A DNA stretch of 64,000 bases from positions 124,001-188,000 of the forward strand of contig JAFDZV010000033.1 of NCBI GenBank assembly GCA_018266795.1, read 5' to 3'. The notes beneath the pieces are model-generated. The model had not been told where the DNA came from. It saw nothing but the letters and a program-made list of their open reading frames with translations, and made no database searches. The position numbers and the translations under genes were made by a program. Of this stretch, positions 8,461 through 16,284 are shown piece after piece. Positions within the stretch are counted from its first letter, which is position 1; each line of letters begins with the position of its first letter. Source of the stretch: Bacteroidota bacterium (lineage in GTDB: Bacteria > Bacteroidota > Ignavibacteria > OLB7).

Positions 8461-9819
8461 ATGCGTTCCATCGTCTTCACGAGTATGAATCTCAGACTCT
8501 CATCCCGTTCGGCACGACTGTGTGCTCTGGTAGTTCTGTGCAGCGCTCCGGCGATCGCACAGCCTGTTGCCCCGGCTGGTCCGGGAGGGAATCGTGAATT
8601 GATCGATGGCGTTGCCGCTGTCGTGGGCAACGACGTTATCCTCGTGAGCGATGTGTTGCAGCAGGCCGCGTTGTATGCGCGGCAGAATCGGAGCGGGGAT
8701 CCGAAGGATCCCAAGCTGCAGCGCGACGTGCTCAACGCGTTGATCGATGAGAAGCTTGTGCTGACGCGCGCCAAGGAGGACAGCATCGTCGTGACGGACG
8801 AGGAGCTGAATCGCGCGGTGGACTATCAGGTGCAGCGCATCCTGAGCCAGTTCGGCGGCTCCGCCGAGAATGCGGAGAAGGCCTATGGAATGTCGATGGA
8901 CAGGATCCGGCAGGAGTCGCGCGAGATACTGCGCCAGCAGTTTCTGGTGGAGCGCGTGCGGCAGAAACGTTTTGCCGATCTGAAGCCCAGCGAGGCGGAC
9001 ATCCAGCAGTTCTATCGCACGTACAAGGATTCGCTTCCGCAGGTGCCGGAGCAGGTGGAGTTGCAGAGCATCGTGATGCTTGCCAAGCCGAGTGCCGAGG
9101 CGAAGAGCGCGACGCTGGCGCTGGCGCATTCCATCATCGACTCGCTGAAGGCCGGCGGTGACTTCGCATCGTTCGCACGCCGTTATTCGGGTGATCCCGG
9201 TTCGGCACAGAACGGCGGCGACCTCGGGTTCGTGGAGAAGGGAAAGTTCGTTCCCGAGTTCGAGAATGCCGTGAAGCATCTCGGCGTCAACGATATCAGC
9301 GATCCGGTGGAATCGCCCTACGGCATCCACATCATCCAGTTGCTCGATCGCAAGGGGGAGTCCACCCATACACGGCATATCCTGCTCCGCATTCAGCAGA
9401 GCGGCTCGGAGCGTGATTCGCTTCTTGCGCGCCTGAAGGATCTGAAGCGCCGTGCGCTGGCCGGCGAGGACTTCGCGCAGCTTGCCACGAAGTACAGTGA
9501 GGACGAGGAGACGAAGGAACTGGGAGGTTCGCTCGGCAAGCTTCCACTGGATCAGATCCCGGCCGATACCAAGGGGAAGATCGCCGACCTGAAGGACGGG
9601 GATATCACGGATCCGATTCCTGCTGCTGTGTCCGCCACGCAATCGGGCTATCAGATTATCCGCATCGCGCACCGCATCGCGCCGCATCCGCTCGATCCGG
9701 AGCAGGACCGGGCCCAATTGGAGCGCCTTGCCGCACTCTATAAGCAGAATCAGGAGTATACGAAGTGGGTGGCCGATCTTCGTACGGAGATATATTGGGA
9801 GATCAAGACCACCTTCTGA
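8461..9819 (+). CDS. surA: SurA-like periplasmic peptidyl-prolyl isomerase
   Basis: A SurA-type chaperone/foldase of about 452 residues, the usual SurA length. It has a signal peptide (hydrophobic ARLCALVVLCSAPAIA), then the SurA N-terminal domain with the characteristic VAAVVGNDVILVSDV. Two parvulin modules follow, at roughly residues 190-300 (GGDLGFVEKGKFVPEFE) and 301-400 (RHILLRI ... GGSLGKLP). The family assists folding and delivery of outer-membrane proteins. The ATG at 8485 would give a shorter n-region (MNLRLSSRSARLC) and is an equally plausible start. The arrangement of two tandem foldases then M16 peptidases suggests an envelope protein quality-control cluster, which is inference from context. 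Confidence 0.92.
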   Translation: MRSIVFTSMNLRLSSRSARLCALVVLCSAPAIAQPVAPAGPGGNRELIDGVAAVVGNDVILVSDVLQQAALYARQNRSGDPKDPKLQRDVLNALIDEKLVLTRAKEDSIVVTDEELNRAVDYQVQRILSQFGGSAENAEKAYGMSMDRIRQESREILRQQFLVERVRQKRFADLKPSEADIQQFYRTYKDSLPQVPEQVELQSIVMLAKPSAEAKSATLALAHSIIDSLKAGGDFASFARRYSGDPGSAQNGGDLGFVEKGKFVPEFENAVKHLGVNDISDPVESPYGIHIIQLLDRKGESTHTRHILLRIQQSGSERDSLLARLKDLKRRALAGEDFAQLATKYSEDEETKELGGSLGKLPLDQIPADTKGKIADLKDGDITDPIPAAVSATQSGYQIIRIAHRIAPHPLDPEQDRAQLERLAALYKQNQEYTKWVADLRTEIYWEIKTTF

Positions 9820-9897
9820 GGGTTCCAATCGAGCCCGGCCCAGCTTCGGCCGCCAGTGCCGGGTGCCGGGAACTTTACTTCAATGCTCGTTCGATGA

Positions 9898-11196
9898 ATG
9901 TTCGATGAATTACGACAGGGTGGGGAGCGATCTTCCTCCGTGCCGATTACGGCGGGGATAGACTTCGAGCGCTTCACCCACGCCAATGGTCTCGAGATTA
10001 TCCTGCATCGGGATTGCAGGGCGCCGATCGTGCATGTGATGGTGTGGTACCATGTGGGATCGAAGGATGAAACTCCGGACCGCACGGGGCTGGCGCATCT
10101 GTTCGAACACATGATGTTCCAGGGATCGCAGAATGTCGGCAAGACCCAGCACTTCACCTACGTTCAGGGGGTGGGCGGCTCGCTGAATGCTACCACAGGC
10201 CAGGATCGCACGAATTACTTCCAGACGGTGCCGCGCGAATATCTTGGAATGGCGCTCTGGCTGGAGGCGGACCGGATGCGTTCGCTGAAGGTGACGATGG
10301 AGAACTTCGAGAATCAGCGTTCGGTTGTCAAGGAGGAGCGGCGGCAGCGCTACGACAATGCGCCGTACGGCCTGTGGTACATGACGTTGCTGGAGATGCT
10401 CTTCGGCGGAACGCCGTACGGCTGGAGTCCGATTGGCGACATGGCGCATCTTGATGCTGCACCGCTGGATGCCATTCAGGAGTTTCACCGGCTGTATTAC
10501 GTTCCGAACAATGCCACGCTGGTTGTATGCGGCGACTTCGATCGGGAGGAAGCCTTGAGCCTGATCGATGAGCAGTTCGGCGGGATGCCGAAGGGGCTGC
10601 CCGTCGGGCGGCCGTCGTGTGCTGTTGAGGCTCCGGGTGTTCAGCGCCGCCGCGAAATTACCGCCAGCGTTCCGTTCCCTGCGGTCTATCTCGGATTTCA
10701 CAGCGTGCCGATTGCCGCCGGCGACGCGCATGCGTTGAACGTGCTGGCGCTGGTGCTCAATCGAGGCCGCTCCAGCCGCCTGCAGCGTGCGATGGTGTAC
10801 GGCACGCAGACCGCGCAAAGCGTTGCCGCGTTCAATGTGGACATGGAGTCCGCCGGTCTGTTCATCGTGCTGGCCACGGCCACTGAGGATTCCACTGCGG
10901 ACCGGTTGGAGGAGGAGCTGTGGGGTGTCGTCGAGGATGTTCGCGCCAACGGTGTGCGGGAGCGTGAGGTTGAGGCGGCATTGAATCACGTCCGAACCTC
11001 GTTTGTCACCTCGCTCTGCCGGCTGCACGGCATCGCCGATGCCCTCGCCTACTATCAGGTGCTCTGCGGCGATGCCGGGCGCATCAACACGCTGCTGGAC
11101 GAGTTCAACGCCGTTACCGCAGCCGATGTGGAGCGTGTGGCGCGTACGTATCTGCTGCGCGATCGCGCGGCGGTGCTGCACTATCTTCCGGGGTGA
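9898..11196 (+). CDS. M16 family zinc peptidase (active type)
   Basis: A pitrilysin/insulinase-superfamily (M16) peptidase of 432 residues. The inverted zinc motif is intact: HLFEH at residues 67-71, with the third ligand Glu at about 147 in VVKEERRQ. The C-terminal half has the second M16 fold, including GRSSRLQRAMV. No signal peptide is visible, so it is probably cytoplasmic. It is the first of three consecutive M16 genes. A tandem 11-base repeat (GTTCGATGAAT twice) surrounds the start codon. A GTG at 9940, giving MPITAGIDFERF, is an alternative start. Confidence 0.92.
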   Translation: MFDELRQGGERSSSVPITAGIDFERFTHANGLEIILHRDCRAPIVHVMVWYHVGSKDETPDRTGLAHLFEHMMFQGSQNVGKTQHFTYVQGVGGSLNATTGQDRTNYFQTVPREYLGMALWLEADRMRSLKVTMENFENQRSVVKEERRQRYDNAPYGLWYMTLLEMLFGGTPYGWSPIGDMAHLDAAPLDAIQEFHRLYYVPNNATLVVCGDFDREEALSLIDEQFGGMPKGLPVGRPSCAVEAPGVQRRREITASVPFPAVYLGFHSVPIAAGDAHALNVLALVLNRGRSSRLQRAMVYGTQTAQSVAAFNVDMESAGLFIVLATATEDSTADRLEEELWGVVEDVRANGVREREVEAALNHVRTSFVTSLCRLHGIADALAYYQVLCGDAGRINTLLDEFNAVTAADVERVARTYLLRDRAAVLHYLPG

Positions 11197-11392
11197 AGCA
11201 GCAGCATTGCCGGGCAACCGGTCCGCGCGCTCGATATCTCGCGGCCGGCCGTGACGACAAACCGATATCGACGCCGTACGTTGCGAATGCGACGCCGGCA
11301 CGAGTTCAACAACAGTTCCCATGGACGCAGGTAGCCGAGCCAGGCCCGGAGGCCATGTTGTGCCGATGGTGGGGAACTCTAATCAGGACGCG

Positions 11393-12709
11393 ATGACGTT
11401 TTCCGAGGCACGAACTGCAGCCCAGCCCGGCGGCGTGCATGCCACGTACCAGGGCGCCGATGCATACCAGGAATTCATGCTTGGCAACGGGCTTCGAGTG
11501 CTGCTGCATCAGGACCGGAGCACGCCGATCGTCACGATCAACGTGCTGTATCACGTTGGCTCGAAGGACGAGCAGCGGGGAGGGACCGGTTTTGCGCATC
11601 TGTTCGAGCACCTGATGTTCGACGGCTCGAAGAACGTGGACCGCGGCGGCTACGATCGCTACTGCACCTCCGTTGGAGGAGACAACAACGCGTTCACGAG
11701 CAGTGACATCACCGATTACTACATCACGCTTCCCGGCGACCAGCTTGCGCTGGGGCTGTGGCTGGAGTCCGACCGGATGGCGGAGTTCGCGATCCGCGAG
11801 GTATCGCTCCAGACGCAGAAGAATGTGGTGATCGAGGAGAAGCGTCAGAACATCGACGATGTTCCCTACGGCGACGCCATGGTGGCGATGCGGGAGATGG
11901 CCTACGACCCGCAGCATCCGTACAGCTGGGACACGATCGGCTCCATGGAGGACATCGTTGCGGCGCGCATGGAGGATGTGCGTGCGTTCTATCTGCGATA
12001 CTATGTTCCTTCCAACGCAACGCTCGTGGTGGCCGGCAACTTCGATCCGGACGAGACGTGCGAGTTGGTGGAGCAATACTTCGGGCCGATTCCCGCCGGC
12101 GGAGCGATCGAGCCGCCGGCGCCGGCGCCGGCTCTGCATCGCCGGGGGATGCGCCGCGTGATGTCCAGTTCCATCGTGCCGTTCAATGCGGTCTTCCTCG
12201 GATATCATGCTCCCTCCATCTACAGTGAGGATGTGCCGGCCCTGGAGCTGCTTGCGGCCGTGCTTACCGATGGCGAAAGCTCGCGCCTGTATCAGGCACT
12301 GGAGTACACGCAGCAGATCGCCTCGGAGGCGGAGTGCTTCCTGGACGATGGGGAGCTGGGGACGCTGGTCTACATCTACGCGGTCGGGCAGGAGACGAAC
12401 ATCTCCGCGAAGCGTCTGGAGAAGGCTCTGCGTGCCGAGGTGGAGCGTCTGGTGCGCGACGGTGTCGGCGAGCGCGAGCTCGAGAAGGTGAAGCATCGGA
12501 AGGTGACGCGCATCGTGCATGCGCTTCAATCGGTGTCCAACCGTGCGGAGCGTCTCGCGTACTTCACGGCGCTCTTCCGGCGTCCGGAGCTTGCATTCCA
12601 TGAGGCGGACCTGTATGCCGCAGTGACGCGCGAGGATCTGGTGCGGGTTGCGCGAACGTATCTGCTGGAGCAGGAGCCGAATGTGATCGAGTACGTCCGC
12701 TCGAAGTGA
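11393..12709 (+). CDS. M16 family zinc peptidase (active type), second copy
   Basis: This 438-residue M16 peptidase is a paralogue of the preceding gene, sharing the LYHVGSKDE and HLFEHLMF blocks. The zinc site is intact: HLFEH at residues 69-73, downstream Glu in VVIEEKRQN. The C-terminal half carries DGESSRLYQAL, where the conserved Arg-Tyr region of M16 proteins sits. The ATG at 11393 is preceded by AGGA seven bases upstream; earlier ATGs (11321, 11366) would add a leader with no homology. M16B enzymes often work as a catalytic plus a non-catalytic subunit, and the next gene has the features of the latter. Confidence 0.92.
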   Translation: MTFSEARTAAQPGGVHATYQGADAYQEFMLGNGLRVLLHQDRSTPIVTINVLYHVGSKDEQRGGTGFAHLFEHLMFDGSKNVDRGGYDRYCTSVGGDNNAFTSSDITDYYITLPGDQLALGLWLESDRMAEFAIREVSLQTQKNVVIEEKRQNIDDVPYGDAMVAMREMAYDPQHPYSWDTIGSMEDIVAARMEDVRAFYLRYYVPSNATLVVAGNFDPDETCELVEQYFGPIPAGGAIEPPAPAPALHRRGMRRVMSSSIVPFNAVFLGYHAPSIYSEDVPALELLAAVLTDGESSRLYQALEYTQQIASEAECFLDDGELGTLVYIYAVGQETNISAKRLEKALRAEVERLVRDGVGERELEKVKHRKVTRIVHALQSVSNRAERLAYFTALFRRPELAFHEADLYAAVTREDLVRVARTYLLEQEPNVIEYVRSK

Positions 12710-12727
12710 TCCGCGAACACCGATGCA

Positions 12728-14140
12728 ATGCGATCCCATCCCCTCCGAACATCGACAATCAATAAATCGTTTCCTGTGCAATCAATCGATCGCTCCACTC
12801 CGCCGAAGCCCGGCAAGCCCAGCCTGATCACATTTCCGGCGTTCGCTCGCGAAGTGTTGAAGAACGGCATCCCGGTCTACATCGTGGAAAATCACTCGCA
12901 GCCCTATGTCTCGCTGCAGCTCGTTGCACGCAGCGGGGCAAGCCGCGACGGCGAGTTCGCCGGGCTTGCCGAGTTCGCGAGCAATCTGCTGCTGAGCGGC
13001 GCCGGCGGGCGCAATGCGCAGCAGCTTGCCGAGGAGATCGATTATCTCGGCGCAACGCTCGATGCAAGCGCGGGGCGCGATGAAACCACAGTGGGCCTTG
13101 GCGTGCTGGCAACATTTCTGCCGCAGGCTCTGGAGTTGATGGCCGATGTGGTGTTGCGGCCGACGTTTCCGGCAGACGAGGTGCAGCGGGAGCGGAAGCA
13201 ATCGATCGCGGCGTTGAAGCAGAACCGCTCCGATCCCGCCTACCTGGCATCCGTGCAGTTCCGCCGTGAGCTGTACGGCAGCGGACCGTACGGCACCGAG
13301 GTGGACGGCACGGAGGAGTCGCTGCGCCGCATCACGCGCGATGAATGTCTTCGCTTTCACGCCACGCATTTCGTTGCCGGCAACGTCTTCTTCGTGGCGG
13401 CCGGCGACGTGGTTCCCGGCGAGTTCGTTCGCCTGCTGAATCACAGCTTCGGCGAGTGGAACGGCGAGGCTCCTCAGCCCCGGGCGTTCGAGTTGCCGGC
13501 GGGGCGCGAATCGAAACGTCTGGTAGTGGTCGATCGTCCCGGCTCGGTGCAGTCCGCCATGCGCGTAGGATCCATCGCGCTGGAGCGCCGGCACCCGGAC
13601 TATATTCCGCTGATCACCATCAACACACTCTTCGGTGGTTATTTCAACAGCCGGATCAACAACAACCTGCGCGAGCGCAACGGCTATACGTACGGTGCGC
13701 GTTCCGGCGTGGATGCGTTGAAGAACCCCGGAGCCTTTTCCATCGCCGTCTCCGTGGGGACCGCCGTTACCGCCGCTGCGCTGGGAGAGATCTTCAGCGA
13801 GCTGGAGGCCATCATACACGAAGCGGTGACCGAGGAGGAGTTGACGATGGTGAAGAACTTCATCGTCGGCTCGCAGGCGTTGCAGACGGAGACACCGGGA
13901 CAGGTGGCGAGCTTCGTTCGCGCCATTGCGTTGTACGACCTGCCGGACGATTACTACCGCCGCTTCCCGGACATGGTTCGTGCGATCGGCCGCGAGGAAT
14001 TGCTGACGATTGCACGGCGATACATGAACCCCGACCACATGGTGGCGGTGATAGCGGGTGATGCCTCGGTAATCAGCGGCGAGCTGGAACGCTTCGGGCC
14101 TGTGCGCGTTGTGAACGACAGGGGGATCGCACGCACATGA
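12728..14140 (+). CDS. M16 family protein lacking the zinc motif
   Basis: A 470-residue M16-fold protein whose HxxEH position reads LAEFA (in GLAEFASNLLLSG), so it cannot bind zinc in the normal way. It keeps the C-terminal features expected of the partner subunit, including NNNLRERNGYTYGAR with the conserved Arg and Tyr. It starts 18 bases after the preceding active M16 gene. By analogy with two-component M16B peptidases, it probably pairs with one of the upstream active proteins. The start at 12728 leaves about 35 non-conserved residues before the fold. Confidence 0.9.
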   Translation: MRSHPLRTSTINKSFPVQSIDRSTPPKPGKPSLITFPAFAREVLKNGIPVYIVENHSQPYVSLQLVARSGASRDGEFAGLAEFASNLLLSGAGGRNAQQLAEEIDYLGATLDASAGRDETTVGLGVLATFLPQALELMADVVLRPTFPADEVQRERKQSIAALKQNRSDPAYLASVQFRRELYGSGPYGTEVDGTEESLRRITRDECLRFHATHFVAGNVFFVAAGDVVPGEFVRLLNHSFGEWNGEAPQPRAFELPAGRESKRLVVVDRPGSVQSAMRVGSIALERRHPDYIPLITINTLFGGYFNSRINNNLRERNGYTYGARSGVDALKNPGAFSIAVSVGTAVTAAALGEIFSELEAIIHEAVTEEELTMVKNFIVGSQALQTETPGQVASFVRAIALYDLPDDYYRRFPDMVRAIGREELLTIARRYMNPDHMVAVIAGDASVISGELERFGPVRVVNDRGIART

Positions 14141-14147
14141 CAACTCA

Positions 14148-15038
14148 GTGGTAGAGCCGTCGCCCGATACCGTTCCGTCGCGTCTTCGGTGGATGCATTC
14201 GCCGATCGTCTTTACGCTGGCCTCCTTCGCCGTGATTGCTGTATCGTACTTCAAGCTGCCATCGTTGATCGTGTTGATCAACGGCGGGCCGTTGAAGCCC
14301 GAAGCGGCCCGGCTGGTCTTCTGCCTCGCGCAACTGGCCACGATGCTGCCGCTTACCCTGCTGATGGCGCGTTTCCAGCCGCTGCCGTTTACCGAACTGT
14401 TCCGGCTGCGGCCCGTCGCGCCCCTCACCTGCCTTCTGACCATCGTTGCAACGTTCGCCCTGCTCATGATGATCTCCGGCTATCTCGTGGCGCAGGAGGT
14501 ATATCTGATTCCCGACTCGTGGCGTGCGGCATACGATGCGACGCAGACCAGAACCATCGGGCTATACAGATTCATGCTCGGCTGGAACACCGTTCCGGAG
14601 CTTCTCCTCTCGCTGCTGTTCGGCGCGGTGATACCGCCGGTATGCGAGGAGCTGCTGTTCCGCGGGCTTCTGCAGCGAAGTCTGGAACGCAGCCTTGCGC
14701 CGATTGCCTCCATTGCGATCGCGGCGATCGTTTTCGCGGCCGTGCATCTGCAGCCGCAGAACGCGGTTGCGATTGCCGGGCTGGGACTGTTTCACGGCTT
14801 CCTGGCATGGCGTACGCGGAGCATCGTTCCCGCAATGATTGCACACGCCACGGTAAACGGCACGGTGATCGCGGTGATGTATGTGGGCGCCACGCGCGGG
14901 CACCTGATTCATACGGCGACGCGCGAGGGATTCATCGCCTCGCTTCCGCTGCTGGCCTGCTCTCTTCTTCTCTTCGCGTTCATGGTGATCTGGATCAACC
15001 GTCGCCATTCGAACGCATCTCCGACTCCCGCACTATGA
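14148..15038 (+). CDS. CPBP family intramembrane metalloprotease
   Basis: A 296-residue membrane protein with about seven to eight hydrophobic helices. It has the signature motifs of the CPBP (CAAX protease and bacteriocin-processing, Abi) family: EELLFR in CEELLFRGLL, a His in FAAVHLQ, the FHGFLAWR segment and the HATVNG motif. Members are glutamate-type or metal-dependent intramembrane proteases with varied roles. The start is a GTG at 14148, seven bases after the M16 stop; an ATG at 14193 (MHSPIVFTLASF) is an alternative. Its stop overlaps the start of the next gene (ATGA), indicating co-transcription. Confidence 0.9.
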   Translation: MVEPSPDTVPSRLRWMHSPIVFTLASFAVIAVSYFKLPSLIVLINGGPLKPEAARLVFCLAQLATMLPLTLLMARFQPLPFTELFRLRPVAPLTCLLTIVATFALLMMISGYLVAQEVYLIPDSWRAAYDATQTRTIGLYRFMLGWNTVPELLLSLLFGAVIPPVCEELLFRGLLQRSLERSLAPIASIAIAAIVFAAVHLQPQNAVAIAGLGLFHGFLAWRTRSIVPAMIAHATVNGTVIAVMYVGATRGHLIHTATREGFIASLPLLACSLLLFAFMVIWINRRHSNASPTPAL

Positions 15039-16222
15039 TCGATACAGCACAGGAGTATCCTGTTGTCACGCTCAGGCCGCGCGAAGAGCGGCGCCTCCGC
15101 TACGGCCACACCTGGGTGTTCAGCAACGAGATCGCATCGATTGCGCCCCAGGCTGATCCCGGCGCGCAGGTGGTTGTACGTGCATCGCACGGAATGCCGC
15201 TGGGTACGGGGATCTACAATCCGCACTCTCTCATCGCGGTGCGCGTTACAAGCCGCGGCACGGAGCCGTTGGATCGCGAGTGGTTCGCCACACGTCTGCG
15301 CCGTGCGCTTCGCCTTCGCGAGACGCTCTATCCCGGCCAGCGAACCTATCGCCTGCTTCACTCGGAGGCGGACGGGGTTCCCGGTGTGATCGTCGATCGC
15401 TTCGAAGGCGTGTTCACGGTGCAGATCGCAGCGCTCGGCATGGAGATGCGCCGCGAGATGCTGTACGATGCGTTGATGGAGATCGAAGGGGTGGCGGGCA
15501 TCGTGGAACGAAACGATCATGCGCTCCGCGCTCTCGAAGGCCTTCCCTCACGCGTGGGCATCGTGCGCGGCACGGCCGATCCGCAGATCGTGACCGACGG
15601 CCTGCTGCGGTACAACGTTGATCCGCTCGGCGGGCAGAAGACGGGATTCTATCTGGATCAGCGCGAGAACCGGCTTGCGATGCGGCGATACATGCGTGAT
15701 GCACGCGTGCTGGATCTGTTCAGCAACAATGGCGGGTTTGCGCTTCACGCCCGGCATGCCGGTGCGCGCGATGTGATCGCGGTGGACAGCTCGGCAGCAG
15801 CCATCGCGGAGATCCACACCAACAGCAGTCTGAACAACCTCTCCGGCATCGAAACGCGAACGGCCGATGTGTTCGCGGAGCTGGCGGCGTTGCGCTCGCA
15901 GCACGAACGCTTCGATGTGGCCATTGCGGACCCGCCGCCGTTCGCGCGCTCCAAGAAGAACGTGGCGGCGGCGCGGAAGAAGTACGTGGAGCTGTTCAGC
16001 GGCACGCTTTCCGTGCTCGCGCCGGGTGGCACCGTCTTCTGGGCCACCTGCTCGCACCACATCACGCGCGAGACATTCATGGAGATGATTCGCGAATCGC
16101 TGGCGCGCGCGCGGCGCGACGGCGTGATCCTGGAGGAGCGCGGAGCGGCGCCGGACCATCCGGTGCATCCATCGATGCCGGAGACGGCGTATCTGCATGG
16201 GGCGATCCTGAGTGTGGAGTAG
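15035..16222 (+). CDS. RlmI-like class I SAM-dependent rRNA methyltransferase
   Basis: A 395-residue protein of the RlmI/RlmK family that methylates cytosine C5 in 23S rRNA. The N-terminal PUA-like domain (RRLRYGHTWVFSNEI, residues ~15-30) is followed by an EEHD-like linker (HSEADGVPGVIVDRF). The Rossmann methyltransferase then follows with the SAM motif VLDLFSNNGGFALHA and the DPPPFARSKK catalytic loop, and a WATCSHH block near the end. The ATG at 15035 overlaps the TGA of the CPBP gene. Family assignment is secure; the exact target nucleotide is not shown. Confidence 0.92.
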   Translation: MIDTAQEYPVVTLRPREERRLRYGHTWVFSNEIASIAPQADPGAQVVVRASHGMPLGTGIYNPHSLIAVRVTSRGTEPLDREWFATRLRRALRLRETLYPGQRTYRLLHSEADGVPGVIVDRFEGVFTVQIAALGMEMRREMLYDALMEIEGVAGIVERNDHALRALEGLPSRVGIVRGTADPQIVTDGLLRYNVDPLGGQKTGFYLDQRENRLAMRRYMRDARVLDLFSNNGGFALHARHAGARDVIAVDSSAAAIAEIHTNSSLNNLSGIETRTADVFAELAALRSQHERFDVAIADPPPFARSKKNVAAARKKYVELFSGTLSVLAPGGTVFWATCSHHITRETFMEMIRESLARARRDGVILEERGAAPDHPVHPSMPETAYLHGAILSVE

Positions 16223-16284
16223 CCGCGATGCGGCTGCGATACGCTCTCGCCGTAATCCAATCCCGCAATTCGCCAACGGCCGCT

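Noticed and set aside
5866-14467. Long antisense open frames across the foldase and M16 genes
   Set aside because: They mirror well-supported plus-strand genes in high-GC sequence, have no family motifs, and show low-complexity Arg/His/Leu-rich translations.
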